A stretch of DNA of 64,000 bases from Candidatus Ferrigenium altingense (GCA_020621985.1 JAHRYS010000004.1:62001-126000); one strand, 5' to 3'. Numbered from the stretch's first letter, positions 1 to 10,817 are shown. The notes: generated by a model not told the origin, from the letters alone. A program made the numbers and translations.

Positions 1-1
1 G

Positions 2-697
2 CAGGTGGGTTGTGCCGTGGGGTGCGTGTTCTGCATGAGCGGCCGCGCCGGCTTGCTGCGCCAGCTCGGCAGCGCCGAGATCGTCGCCCAGGTGGTGCTT
101 GCGCGCAAACGCCGCGCCGTGAGCAAGGTGGTATTCATGGGCATGGGCGAACCGGCCCACAATCTCGACAATGTGCTCGAAGCGATTGAGCTGCTTGGCA
201 CACAAGGCAACATCGGCCACAAGAACCTGGTCTTCTCCACGGTCGGCGACCTGCGCGTGTTCGAGCGTCTTTCTCACGAAACAGTGAAACCGGCGCTCGC
301 CCTCTCGCTGCACACCACCGATGCGGCACTGCGCGCCCGATTGCTGCCTCGCGCGCCGCAGATCGCCATCGAAGAGCTGGTGGAACGCGCCGAAGCGTAT
401 GCGCGCGCCACCGGCTATCCGGTTCAATATCAATGGACGTTGATCGAGGGCGTCAACGACAGCGATGCCGAGATGGAGCGGATCGCGCAGCTCCTCGCCG
501 GGAAATACGCCATCATGAACTTCATCCCCTTCAACGAAGTCGACGGACTCGACTATCGCCGCCCCTCACCAGAACGCACTGCGTTCATGGTGCAAACCCT
601 TAAGCAGCATGGCATCCTCGCCAGGATACGCGATTCAGCAGGGCAGGAGATCGAAGGGGCGTGCGGGCAGTTGCGCGCACGGGCAGTGAAAGCATGA
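2..697 (+). CDS. rlmN: RlmN/Cfr-family 23S rRNA (adenine-C2)-methyltransferase, 5' truncated by window edge
   Basis: Radical SAM methyltransferase of the RlmN type, which in characterised members methylates C2 of A2503 in 23S rRNA. The frame is open to the left window edge, so the N-terminal part is missing. The visible part starts just before the radical SAM cluster motif C-x3-C-x2-C (CAVGCVFC) and runs 230 residues. Other family marks are the GMGEP loop, a STVG stretch, and the conserved C-terminal cysteine in GACGQL about ten residues from the end, which carries the methyl intermediate in RlmN. The family assignment is firm; RlmN rather than a close paralogue is inferred, because the N-terminal domain cannot be seen. 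Confidence 0.85.
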   Translation, partial: QVGCAVGCVFCMSGRAGLLRQLGSAEIVAQVVLARKRRAVSKVVFMGMGEPAHNLDNVLEAIELLGTQGNIGHKNLVFSTVGDLRVFERLSHETVKPALALSLHTTDAALRARLLPRAPQIAIEELVERAEAYARATGYPVQYQWTLIEGVNDSDAEMERIAQLLAGKYAIMNFIPFNEVDGLDYRRPSPERTAFMVQTLKQHGILARIRDSAGQEIEGACGQLRARAVKA

Positions 698-748
698 GCC
701 CACTCAATTCAAAATACCTATCTCCCCATATGGGAATCTTTAATAATC

Positions 749-951
749 CGTCATTCCCGCGAAGGCGGGAATCCAGCGGTTTTATTCAATATACCTTTCG
801 GGTGCCAGGCCATAACCAGCCACTTGGCTGTCGTTCTTTGATAGCCTAGTGGAATGGCTAGTAGTTCCATCAAAAGTTTTTCGGAGATGTTTATCCTTGC
901 TACGCAAGAAATTTTTTGTTTGACTGGATTCCCGCCTTCGCGGGAATGACG
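749..951. repeat. REP-like element: pair of inverted 28-bp hairpin units
   Basis: The sequence at 749–776 is the exact reverse complement of 924–951 over 28 bases. Each arm is itself a hairpin (ATTCCCGC, 4-nt loop, GCGGGAAT; 753–772 and 928–947). The 147-bp centre carries two stretches found elsewhere in the window: 812–827 recurs at 62729–62744, and 847–871 recurs with 3 mismatches, reverse-complemented, inside the transglutaminase gene at 61261–61285. This looks like a REP doublet or a small non-autonomous mobile element. No gene is supported between the arms. Confidence 0.85.
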
Positions 952-976
952 TTGTTGAATTTTTAGAGATGTCCAT

Positions 977-1648
977 ATGAAAAAAATCGCCCCGACCAAG
1001 GATGAGATCGCCCTTTTGCAACCATTCGCCGGCCTCACGCTGGAGCGCATCCATGTGCCAACAACCACCGAAGAGTTTGCGGCCGCCACTGCCGAGATCA
1101 AGGCTGCGGGCATCGTTGGTTTCGATACCGAATCCAAACCGACGTTTGTCACGGGCGATGTCAGCGAGGGGCCGCACGTGGTGCAGTTCGCGCTGCACGA
1201 CAAGGCCTATCTGTTTCAATTGCATCGGGCGGATGGGCGCACCTATCTGCTCGAGCTGCTGCAATCGGAACAGCTCATCAAGGTGGGCTTCGGCCTGAAA
1301 TCGGATCGCGGGCATATCCTCGCGAAACTGGGCGTGCATTTCAACGCAGTGGTCGATCTCAATACGGTGTTCCGCATGGACGGCTACCACAAGGAGATGG
1401 GCGTCCGGGCAGCGGTGGGGCTGGTCTTCAAGCAGCGCTTTGCCAAGGCGAGGCATGTGACCACCTCCAACTGGTCGCAGCCCCAGCTCACCCCGCAGCA
1501 AATGCTCTACGCGGCAAACGATGCCTACGCGGCGCTGAAAGTTCTGGAGGCCCTGGGCTTGGCCCGTGAAGATTTGCCCATCATGGGCTTGCCCCCTGAA
1601 ACTTCGGGGGAAACTTCGGGGGATACCCCAGGGACGGAGCCTGAGTAA
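977..1648 (+). CDS. 3'-5' exonuclease domain protein (DEDDy, RNase D-like)
   Basis: A 223-residue single-domain DnaQ/RNase D-fold 3'-5' exonuclease. The catalytic motifs are visible: ExoI D50-x-E52 in GFDTES, ExoII Asp in FGLKSDRGH, and ExoIII with the DEDDy pattern in YAANDAYAAL near residue 180. There is no HRDC domain, so it is shorter than RNase D and resembles stand-alone 'exonuclease domain-containing 2'-type proteins. The likely role is processing of RNA or DNA 3' ends; the substrate cannot be told. It stands alone between the REP-like element and a strong palindrome. The ATG follows GAGATGTCCAT, a modest ribosome site. Confidence 0.85.
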   Translation: MKKIAPTKDEIALLQPFAGLTLERIHVPTTTEEFAAATAEIKAAGIVGFDTESKPTFVTGDVSEGPHVVQFALHDKAYLFQLHRADGRTYLLELLQSEQLIKVGFGLKSDRGHILAKLGVHFNAVVDLNTVFRMDGYHKEMGVRAAVGLVFKQRFAKARHVTTSNWSQPQLTPQQMLYAANDAYAALKVLEALGLAREDLPIMGLPPETSGETSGDTPGTEPE

Positions 1649-1650
1649 TT

Positions 1651-1688
1651 GCAAAGAGAAAGCCCGGCATGCCGGGCTTTCTCTTTGC
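1651..1688. terminator. Long perfect palindrome, probable bidirectional terminator
   Basis: A perfect 38-base palindrome (19-bp arms, GC-rich AGCCCGGC centre) starts 2 nt after the exonuclease stop. The outer arms are A-rich on one side and T-rich on the other (CTTTCTCTTTGC). It can therefore act for the plus-strand exonuclease and as a boundary before convergent yebC. A long uninterrupted U tract is absent, so efficiency is uncertain. Confidence 0.6.
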
Positions 1689-1803
1689 AGCAATTTCTTA
1701 ACCCTTCCCGAACGAATTAAAGGGGCCGGCCAGATGATTTTCAGGGCTTCGCATTTCTATTTGAACAAATCGAATTGCTTCGCCCCTCTCTCAAGAAACG
1801 CCT

Positions 1804-2508
1804 CTAGCCCGCCAGCCCCACATAGACATTCTGCACGTCATCATCCGCATCAATCGCCTCCAGAAACGCTTCCACCTCTTCACGCTCGGCATCGTTGCCG
1901 AGTGTAACGGCATTCTTCGGGCGATAGCCCAGCTGGGCGGAGATGACGGTGAAGCCTTGCGCCGGCAAGGCGCGGCACACGGTATCCAGATCGGTGATGT
2001 CGGTGATGAACAGGGTTGCGCCTTCGTCGGCCGGTTCAAAGTCCTGCGCGCCTGCTTCGATGGCGGCGACTTCCGCGTCGGCTTCTTTGGAGTTCGGTGT
2101 GGCTTCAATCATGCCGACATGGCTGAAGTCCCACGAGACGGAGCCTTCCGCGCCGAGCTGCCCCTTGCGGAACAATACGCGCATGCTGGACATGGTGCGG
2201 TTGATGTTGTCGGACAGGCATTCGACGATCACGGGGACGCGGTGCGGCGCGAAACCTTCATAGACGAGGCGTTCCAGATTCGCGCCTCCGTCGAGCAGGC
2301 CTGCGCCCTTCTTGATGGCGCGCTCCAGCGTTTCACGCGGCATGGAGGCTTTCTTGGCTTGCTCGACCACGAGGCGCAAGCGCGAGTTCGAGTCCGGATC
2401 GGCACCCCCTCGCGCGGCAACCGTGATTTCTTTGCACAGTTTGCCGAAAATCTTACCCTTTGCGTTCGCTGCGATTTCTTTGTGCCTTGCTTTCCACTGT
2501 GCGCCCAT
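1804..2508 (-). CDS. yebC: YebC/PmpR (TACO1) family protein
   Basis: A 234-residue protein with the family opening [11 protein letters not shown] and the conserved [19 protein letters not shown] block. In other bacteria the family has been described both as a DNA-binding transcriptional regulator and as a ribosome-associated factor helping translation through proline-rich stretches; TACO1 is the mitochondrial relative. The N-terminus resembles the YeeN/YebC subgroup. It is usually about 240 residues, so full length. It is monocistronic here, convergent with the upstream exonuclease. Which of the two proposed activities applies cannot be judged from sequence. Confidence 0.9.
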   Translation of the reverse strand: MGAQWKARHKEIAANAKGKIFGKLCKEITVAARGGADPDSNSRLRLVVEQAKKASMPRETLERAIKKGAGLLDGGANLERLVYEGFAPHRVPVIVECLSDNINRTMSSMRVLFRKGQLGAEGSVSWDFSHVGMIEATPNSKEADAEVAAIEAGAQDFEPADEGATLFITDITDLDTVCRALPAQGFTVISAQLGYRPKNAVTLGNDAEREEVEAFLEAIDADDDVQNVYVGLAG

Positions 2509-2832
2509 AGCTATTCTCTTGTTTGTCTGTGCAAAAAATTCAGGGAGCGTATCTTGCCCTAAGTGTGGAGATGCATCAATCTCGAATGGGATTTTCAGAA
2601 GGAAATTTCAATGATCGGAACACCAAAGGCGTACCGGAGCCGAATTGTTTTTGGCGGGCTAAACCAAGGAAGCGATGCGGTGATGGCGCATACGTGGGGA
2701 ATCTTGTAGACGAAGTTGTAACGCGCGTAAACAGAACCCGCCATAGGGCGAAAAAGCACCTTCCGCCCTATGCTTCAGATGTCACTCACATCCGGCGGAT
2801 AACGCCTGTGCGAACTCTGACAGCAAAACCCG
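2509..2832. other. Intergenic region, no supported gene
   Basis: 324 bp between yebC and the 3' end of the ankyrin/FGE gene. It must hold the yebC promoter on the minus strand. The only structure seen is a 9-bp inverted repeat (CATAGGGCG at 2742–2750, CGCCCTATG at 2764–2772, 13-nt loop). It could serve as a weak terminator for the minus-strand gene ending at 2833, although no U tract follows it. Confidence 0.5.
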
Positions 2833-4263
2833 CTACGGGAGCGTTCTCGCGAGACGAAAGCCGAGGTTGTAGTAACTGTTCCCGGGCTCGTTCCAGTTGC
2901 GGCTGGCCTCTTCCCCGACCCGTGGACTGACGATCCACGATCCGCCGCGCAGCACGCGGTTCGCGCCATCACCCTGCCATGCGCTACCGTCAACCGGGGC
3001 GCCGTTATAGTCGGCATGGTGGCTGTCCTCTACCCACTCCCATACGTTGCCGCTCATGTCGTACAGGCCGAAGGCATTGGCCTGTTTTTCAGCCACCGGG
3101 TGGGTTTTGTTGCCGCTGTTGCCGTCATGCCACGCCACGCTGCCCAGATCGTCGCTGCCGCAGTATGCCTGCCGCCCTCCCGCATGGCAGGCGTATTCCC
3201 ATTCGGCTTCGCTCGGCAGGCGGTATTGTTTGCCGGTCTTGGCGTTGAGTTTCTGGATGAATGCCTGGATATCGTTCCAGCTTACTTGCTCCACCGGGCA
3301 GTTGTCGCCGCAGCGGGTAAAGTGGCCGGGGTTGTTGCCCATGACCGCTTTCCACTGGCCTTGCGTGACTTCGGTCTTGCCCAGCGCAAAGCTCTTCAGC
3401 GTCACCCGGTGTTTCGGGCCCGTTTCACCCATGTCATAACTGCCTGCGGGAATGACGGCCAGTTGGGGGCAGTCCGGGCAATCGTGGAGGGGTGTTTCGG
3501 CTTTCGGTGCGCCGGGTTCGACCTTGCTGATGGCGGCAAGTTTTTCCTGCGCGGCGGCGGCATGGCTGCCGTTGGGGTATTTGTCGAGATAGGCCTGCAC
3601 GGCACGGGCGTTTCCTCCGGCCTGCGCCTGTTGCCAGAGCTGCTGTTCCTGCCGCGCGGCAATGGCGGCAGCATGGCTGCCAGTGAGGTACTGGCCGAAA
3701 TAGGCCTGCACTGTTTTGGCATCCTCACCCGACTGCACTCTTTGCCAGAGATCTTTCTCATCGCGAGCCGCCTGATTGGTTTGAAGTTTTTGGATGCGGG
3801 CCTTTTCCTGGTCATTGGCGTCCGCCCCCTTCGCGATCAACAGTTCGGCAAGATCCTTGTTTCCCCAAAGGGCTGCGATATTAAGGGTGTCGACTTTAGC
3901 GCCCTTGGCGATCAGCAGTTCGGCAACATCCTTGTATCCCATAACGGCGGCGAAATAAAGAGGAGTGCCGCCATGCTTTTCCCTGGCATTGATATCCGCG
4001 CCTTTGGCGATCAGCAGTTCGGCAACATCCTTGTGCCCCGAAAGGATCGCGAAATGAAGAGGCGTGGCGCCATCATGGTTTTTGGCATTAACGTCCGCGC
4101 CATAGACCAGCCTTTGGCTGACTTCTTTTACGTCACCCGATTCTGCCGCCGACAGAAGACCATTATTGGTGCTCGTAAGCGTGTTTGTCGCGAAGACACA
4201 GACGGCCAGCGTCAGTATGAAGCAAAACATTAGGCCTGATAACTTCGAAAATTCAAGATTCAT
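2833..4263 (-). CDS. Secreted ankyrin-repeat protein with C-terminal formylglycine-generating-enzyme-like (SUMF1) domain
   Basis: A 476-residue protein. Residues 1–26 form a signal peptide or membrane anchor. Residues about 33–150 carry three to four ankyrin repeats (TPLHFAILSGHKDVAELLIAK and related units), one of them shortened. Residues about 165–250 hold two near-identical helical repeats (QLWQQAQAGGNARAVQAYL type, ending NGSHAAAAQEK). Residues about 262–474 are an FGE-sulfatase domain with the marks GKTEVTQGQW, RLPSEAEWEYA, GNVWEWVED and RVLRGGSW. Many such domains lack sulfatase-activating activity and act in binding or signalling. Neighbours do not indicate a role. The combination suggests an envelope protein–protein interaction factor; function unknown. 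Confidence 0.8.
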   Translation of the reverse strand: MNLEFSKLSGLMFCFILTLAVCVFATNTLTSTNNGLLSAAESGDVKEVSQRLVYGADVNAKNHDGATPLHFAILSGHKDVAELLIAKGADINAREKHGGTPLYFAAVMGYKDVAELLIAKGAKVDTLNIAALWGNKDLAELLIAKGADANDQEKARIQKLQTNQAARDEKDLWQRVQSGEDAKTVQAYFGQYLTGSHAAAIAARQEQQLWQQAQAGGNARAVQAYLDKYPNGSHAAAAQEKLAAISKVEPGAPKAETPLHDCPDCPQLAVIPAGSYDMGETGPKHRVTLKSFALGKTEVTQGQWKAVMGNNPGHFTRCGDNCPVEQVSWNDIQAFIQKLNAKTGKQYRLPSEAEWEYACHAGGRQAYCGSDDLGSVAWHDGNSGNKTHPVAEKQANAFGLYDMSGNVWEWVEDSHHADYNGAPVDGSAWQGDGANRVLRGGSWIVSPRVGEEASRNWNEPGNSYYNLGFRLARTLP

Positions 4264-4344
4264 AATGTCATATTCCTCTGGCTAAACAATTGAACCAATG
4301 CCGTGGCCTGTTCGCGACAGGAGTGGGCTTGGCGGGGTACCCCA

Positions 4345-4394
4345 GCTGCTGTCTGTCACCGTGATGCGTCAGCTTCCCGGTGACAGACAGCAGC
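4345..4394 (-). terminator. Large hairpin downstream of petC
   Basis: GCTGCTGTCTGTCACCG at 4345–4361 pairs perfectly with 4378–4394 (17-bp stem, 16-nt loop). It lies 73 bp beyond the petC stop and upstream of the next minus-strand gene, so it most likely ends the petABC transcript. There is no clear U tract on the minus strand, so it may instead protect mRNA 3' ends. Confidence 0.5.
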
Positions 4395-4466
4395 GTTTTC
4401 ATTGCCGCAACCACTCTGGACTGGCCTCGTGGCATAAAGCGATTAATAGATCAAACCCGATATGTG

Positions 4467-5219
4467 TCAGTGAAGATCCTTCCAGACTTCCTTCTTCAGC
4501 GCATAGAGCAGCGCAAAGAGCACGAACAGGAAGCCCAGCACGATGTAGCCCAAGTCATAGCGCACCATTTTCGACGGGTCGCTCATGAAGACCAGGTAGT
4601 TGGTCAGGTCGGCGATCGCCGCATCGTATCCGGCGACGCACAGCGAGCTTCCGGCGGTGCACATCGTGCCCGGCGATTCCAGCACCAGTTTCTTGACTTC
4701 GTGGCCTTTTTTATTTTCGACGCGCAGCACCTGCTTGCCTTGCAGATCGGCCAGTACGAACGGCATGCCCACGCTGGGGAAAACCAGATTGTTCCAGCCG
4801 CTCGCGCGACCGGGGTCCGCGTAGAAGGTGCGCATGTAGGTGTACAGCCAGTCGGCGCTGCGCGAACGGGCGATCACGCTCAGGTCGGGCGGCGCTTCGC
4901 CGAAGGCCAGTTTGGCCGAGTTGGCGTCCATCGCGGCCTGCATGGTCGAACCGAGCTTGACGTCCTCGGGAAGCTCCAGATCCTTCTTGATCTGGTCCTC
5001 GCTCATGCCGATGTCCCGCAGGCGGTTGTAGCGCATGTAGGAGGCGCTGTGGCAGGCCAGGCATCTTGAGGTGAACAGTTTTGCGCCGCGTTGCAGCGAG
5101 GCGGTGTTTTTCAGGTCGATCGGCGCCTTGTCCAGATGAACGTCGGCTCCGCTGGCGAGCGCCATGGCCGAGGCGGTCAGGAGCAGCGCCAGCATTCCCA
5201 GTTTGTGGATAACTTTCAT
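4467..5219 (-). CDS. petC: Cytochrome c1 of the bc1 complex
   Basis: A 250-residue cytochrome c1 that carries electrons from the Rieske centre to soluble cytochrome c in complex III. Residues 1–22 form a cleavable signal peptide. The heme-binding motif CLACH is at 53–57, the region around GMPFVLAD is likely to supply the methionine ligand, and one C-terminal membrane anchor (about 222–245, YIVLGFLFVLFALLY) precedes a charged tail. It is last in petABC, 19 bp after petB. The large hairpin at 4345–4394 follows. Length and layout match proteobacterial PetC. Confidence 0.95.
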   Translation of the reverse strand: MKVIHKLGMLALLLTASAMALASGADVHLDKAPIDLKNTASLQRGAKLFTSRCLACHSASYMRYNRLRDIGMSEDQIKKDLELPEDVKLGSTMQAAMDANSAKLAFGEAPPDLSVIARSRSADWLYTYMRTFYADPGRASGWNNLVFPSVGMPFVLADLQGKQVLRVENKKGHEVKKLVLESPGTMCTAGSSLCVAGYDAAIADLTNYLVFMSDPSKMVRYDLGYIVLGFLFVLFALLYALKKEVWKDLH

Positions 5220-5238
5220 GTCAACGAACCTTTCTGTC

Positions 5239-6477
5239 CTATTTGGAGGTCACGCGGTCGGGCTCGGGCTTGCACGTGTCGATCCGGGTGTACCAGGGCA
5301 TCAGCAGGAAGAACGCGAAGTACACCACGGCCAGGATCCGCGAGATCAGGGTGTAGGTCGGGGTGGCGGGCATCAGGCCCAGCCAGCCGAGGCCGACGAA
5401 GCTGACCACGAACAGCGCCAGGAAGGTCTTGTAGATCGGGCCGCGATAGCGGATCGATTTGACCTTGCCCCGGTCCAGCCACGGCAGGAAGAAGAAGATC
5501 ACCGTCGCGACGCCCATCGCGACCACGCCGGGAAACTGCGAGCCGAACAGCGGCGGTACGGCGCGCAGGATCGCGTAATACGGGGTGAAGTACCACACCG
5601 GCGCGATGTGCTCGGGGGTCTTCATCGGGTTGGCCGGGACGAAGTTGTTGTATTCCAGGAAGTAGCCGCCCATGTCCGGCGCGAAGAAGACGATCGCGCA
5701 GAAGATGATCAGGAAGCCCACCGCGCCCACGCCGTCCTTGACGGTGTAATAGGGGTGGAACGGGATGCCGTCCAGCGGATGGCCGTTGGCGTCCTTGTGC
5801 TTCTTGATCTCGATGCCGTCCGGGTTGTTGGAGCCGACTTCGTGCAGGGCCACGAGGTGGGCGACGACGATCAATACCAGGATCAGCGGGATCGCGATGA
5901 CGTGCAGCGCGAAGAAGCGGTTCAGCGTGGTATCGGAAACCACGAAGTCGCCGCGGATCAGGATGGCCAGGTCATGGCCGATGAACGGCACGGAGGAGAA
6001 CAGGTTGACGATCACCTGCGCGCCCCAGAACGACATCTGCCCCCAGGGCAGCAGGTAGCCCATGAACGCTTCGCCCATCAACGCCAGGTAGATGATCATG
6101 CCGATGATCCACAGCAGTTCGCGCGGTTTGCGGTAGGAGCCGTACATCAGGCCGCGGAACATGTGCAGGTAGATCACCACGAAGAACATCGAGGCGCCGG
6201 TGGAATGGATGTAGCGCAGCAGCCAGCCCCATTGCACGTCGCGCATGATGTATTCGACGGAGGCGAAGGCGAACAGCGCATCCGGCTTGTAGTTCATGGT
6301 CAGGAAGATGCCGCTGGCGATCTGGATCACCAGCACCATCAGCGCCAGCGAGCCGAAGAAATACCAGAAGTTGAAGTTTTTCGGGGCGTAGTATTCGGAG
6401 ACATGCGCCTTCCAGGTGGAAATGAGCGGGAAGCGCGCGTCGATCCAGCCGATCAGGTTTTTCAGCAGGTTCATCAT
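5239..6477 (-). CDS. petB: Cytochrome b of the bc1 complex
   Basis: A 412-residue integral membrane subunit carrying hemes bL and bH and both quinone sites of the Q cycle. The heme-ligand histidines are in the pairs HSTG…YLHMF and HVIAI…VAHLVALHE. The Qo-site PEW-type motif appears as APVWYFTPYYA. The start is set at 6477 because its ATG overlaps the petA stop (ATGA at 6474–6477). Longer upstream readings run inside petA and lack a membrane-protein character. It is translationally coupled to petA and followed by petC. Confidence 0.95.
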   Translation of the reverse strand: MMNLLKNLIGWIDARFPLISTWKAHVSEYYAPKNFNFWYFFGSLALMVLVIQIASGIFLTMNYKPDALFAFASVEYIMRDVQWGWLLRYIHSTGASMFFVVIYLHMFRGLMYGSYRKPRELLWIIGMIIYLALMGEAFMGYLLPWGQMSFWGAQVIVNLFSSVPFIGHDLAILIRGDFVVSDTTLNRFFALHVIAIPLILVLIVVAHLVALHEVGSNNPDGIEIKKHKDANGHPLDGIPFHPYYTVKDGVGAVGFLIIFCAIVFFAPDMGGYFLEYNNFVPANPMKTPEHIAPVWYFTPYYAILRAVPPLFGSQFPGVVAMGVATVIFFFLPWLDRGKVKSIRYRGPIYKTFLALFVVSFVGLGWLGLMPATPTYTLISRILAVVYFAFFLLMPWYTRIDTCKPEPDRVTSK

Positions 6478-7064
6478 GCGGCCTCCTTGCTGTCGTCGCC
6501 GATCAGGAGCCGGCCTTCGCCGAGGTATTTGTGCGGCGGTACGATCATGTTGCTGGGCGCCGGCACGCCTTTGTACACGCGCGCCGCCAGGTCGAAGCGC
6601 GAGCCGTGGCAAGGGCAGAACCAGCCGCCCGGCCAGTCCGCGCCGAGATCGGCCGGCGCGACTTCGGGGCGGTAGGTCGGCGAGCAGCCCAAGTGGGTGC
6701 AGACGCCGAGCACCACGAGGTATTCGGGTTTGATGGAGCGGTAGGGGTTGTTGCAGTATTCGGGTTGCTGCGGGACGGTGGATTTCGGGTCGACCAATTT
6801 ATCGTCGTGCCTGGCCAGCAAATCGAGCATTTCCTGGGTGCGGCGCACGATCCACACCGGCTTGCCCTGCCACTCGACGCCGATCATCATGCCCGGCTGG
6901 ATGGCGCTCACGTCCACTTCGACCGGCGCGCCGGCCGCTTTGGCGCGCTCGCTCGGCATCAGACTCAAGACGAACGGCGTGCCCGCCCCCGCTGCCGCGA
7001 CCCCGCCCGCCGCCGTCGTGGCGATCAAGAGCCGCCGCTTGCTGAGATTCACATTTTCGGTCAT
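6474..7064 (-). CDS. petA: Ubiquinol–cytochrome c reductase Rieske iron–sulfur subunit
   Basis: Rieske [2Fe-2S] protein of complex III. The cluster-binding boxes CTHLGC and CPCHGS are intact. The N-terminus has a twin-arginine-like signal/anchor (SKRRLLIATTAAGG) typical of folded-export Rieske proteins. The start at 7064 is preferred because a GATGAGGA ribosome site lies at the right distance. An ATG three codons earlier (7073) has purines abutting it with no spacer. It is first gene of petABC with ATGA overlap into petB. The promoter must lie in 7074–7270. Confidence 0.93.
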   Translation of the reverse strand: MTENVNLSKRRLLIATTAAGGVAAAGAGTPFVLSLMPSERAKAAGAPVEVDVSAIQPGMMIGVEWQGKPVWIVRRTQEMLDLLARHDDKLVDPKSTVPQQPEYCNNPYRSIKPEYLVVLGVCTHLGCSPTYRPEVAPADLGADWPGGWFCPCHGSRFDLAARVYKGVPAPSNMIVPPHKYLGEGRLLIGDDSKEAA

Positions 7065-7270
7065 GTTCCTCATCCCTTTTGTTAAAACGTTATTTATAAT
7101 TTTCGATCCGGGCCGGCACTACGGTTGCCCGGAAATCTCGTTAGTCATGGATGATGGATAGGTACTGCTTGCCCGGAGGAATCCGGACAAGCATAAGGTT
7201 TGGCCTCCCAACACAAACCCAATACCAGCGGCGAATGCTAAATAGCTAAATGCCCGCCGCGAATAATCGA

Positions 7271-7696
7271 TCAGTTATTTTTGGCGCCCTGTTTGACCCA
7301 CTTCCTCAGAATCAGGATGTATTGGCGATCCAGCGTGCCGGCCGCATTCAAACCCATGGGCATCTTCAACCCCCTGTTGGTGCCGGCAAGCAGTTTGGTG
7401 AACGTGCTGGCATCGCTATTGCCGGGGATGACGACGGGGCCGAACTTGGTGCCCTTCATCAGCCCCTCGTAGGACGTTAAATCCAGGCCGCTTTTGGCAT
7501 GCCCTTTACCGCCCGGGGAATGGCAGCTCACGCAATAGTCATGCAGGATGGGCTGCACGTCTTCCCTGAAACTCACTTCCTCTCGTTTCAAGACCTTGAT
7601 GGCATCATGCGCCGGCGCCAGCGCCATATCCTCGGCCGGCGCGTTGAAGGAAAGCGCTGCCAACACGACTGCACCCAGCAACATTCTAGTTTTCAT
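7271..7696 (-). CDS. Small periplasmic c-type cytochrome (planctomycete-type cytochrome C domain)
   Basis: A 141-residue protein with a signal peptide (1–21) and a single heme motif CVSCH at 55–59, preceded by the phrase SFREDVQPILHDYC that is typical of the so-called planctomycete-type cytochrome C domain. A likely axial methionine is in GLKMPMG. It sits upstream of petABC but 198 bp separate them, so it is probably a separate transcript. It is preceded by a strong ribosome site (AAGGGGG) and, 33 bp upstream, by a tiny membrane-peptide gene in the same direction. Electron-transfer role is inferred; the partner is unknown. Confidence 0.85.
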   Translation of the reverse strand: MKTRMLLGAVVLAALSFNAPAEDMALAPAHDAIKVLKREEVSFREDVQPILHDYCVSCHSPGGKGHAKSGLDLTSYEGLMKGTKFGPVVIPGNSDASTFTKLLAGTNRGLKMPMGLNAAGTLDRQYILILRKWVKQGAKNN

Positions 7697-7729
7697 ATCA
7701 CCCCCTTGGAAAACGCATTGTGTTCAAAC

Positions 7730-7807
7730 TTAAACCAAGTTCAAAACCAGAATGAGATAACCTACGCATGCTGCGATCAAAGCAAAAGCAAAATTATGTG
7801 TTGTCAT
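7730..7807 (-). CDS. Putative 25-residue single-span membrane peptide
   Basis: A very short frame: ATG at 7807, TAA at 7730, 25 residues. The start is preceded by an excellent ribosome site, AAGGAG with 7-nt spacing. The product is MTTHNFAF followed by an uninterrupted hydrophobic stretch (ALIAACVGYLILVLNLV), enough for one membrane span. It lies 33 bp upstream of the c-type cytochrome on the same strand, so the two probably share a transcript. Small hydrophobic peptides of this kind occur as accessory subunits of respiratory enzymes; that role is only inference. It could also be a leader peptide. Confidence 0.5.
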   Translation of the reverse strand: MTTHNFAFALIAACVGYLILVLNLV

Positions 7808-8006
7808 GACGAGTCTCCTTGTTTAGTTGAACCAAGTTACATTTTTGATGCATCGGCTCTCTTACGAAAACACATGCTCATTTAACGGGCGCATCCTTTA
7901 TTAACCAGCATGAATCATGCCTATATTTATCTAGTTGAAACCAATAGAATTATTTTTTCGCAACCGCAGAATATGTTCACTCTAGACGCGCGGCATGTTA
8001 ACGAGT

Positions 8007-8034
8007 GAACACGTCAACAATTGTTAACGCGTTC
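8007..8034. promoter_or_regulatory. 28-bp near-perfect palindrome, possible operator
   Basis: Two 14-base half sites centred on 8020/8021 (GAACACGTCAACAA and TTGTTAACGCGTTC) are inverted copies with 2 mismatches. The site sits in a gene-free stretch (7808–8132) that must hold the promoter of the small peptide/cytochrome unit. The symmetry and AT-rich core suit a dimeric regulator, but no regulator gene is adjacent. Apart from this palindrome I see nothing else in the stretch. Confidence 0.4.
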
Positions 8035-8132
8035 ATAGACAGAAAAACCAAGAAGGGGGATTCGACGCCGGCATGTTGATTTCTGGCGCGAATCCGCTGG
8101 AAATTTTCCATATCCTCATGCTTATAAAAACG

Positions 8133-8161
8133 AAGGGCTGCCGAAGCAGCCCTTGTCGTTT
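8133..8161 (-). terminator. Rho-independent terminator of clpB
   Basis: On the minus strand, AAGGGCTGC–TTCG–GCAGCCCTT (9-bp stem with a stabilising UUCG tetraloop, 8133–8154) is followed by CGTTTTTAT. It begins about 22 nt after the clpB stop. This is a textbook intrinsic terminator. Confidence 0.9.
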
Positions 8162-8176
8162 CATGCGCCGTAGAAA

Positions 8177-10756
<2,580 letters not shown>

Positions 10757-10788
10757 AGCGCACTCCTCAGAAAATTTGACTTCCCAGC

Positions 10789-10817
10789 AAGTGGGGGGAT
10801 GACGCGACAATTTCAAG
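10789..10817 (-). promoter_or_regulatory. Sigma-32-type heat-shock promoter of clpB
   Basis: Reading the minus strand, CTTGAA (10817–10812), a 15-nt spacer and CCCCACTT (10796–10789) match the sigma-32 consensus (CTTGAA, 11–16 nt, CCCCATnT) well. The predicted start site would leave a short leader before the clpB ATG at 10756. Heat-shock control is the expected mode for clpB. Confidence 0.75.

Noticed and set aside
2523-2930. 135-codon plus-strand frame between yebC and the ankyrin gene
   Set aside because: No ribosome site or family likeness, and it runs into the 3' end of a well-supported minus-strand gene.
7167-7192. Hairpin between the c-type cytochrome and petA as a terminator
   Set aside because: The stem has an internal mismatch and no U tract follows on the minus strand; kept only as an observation.
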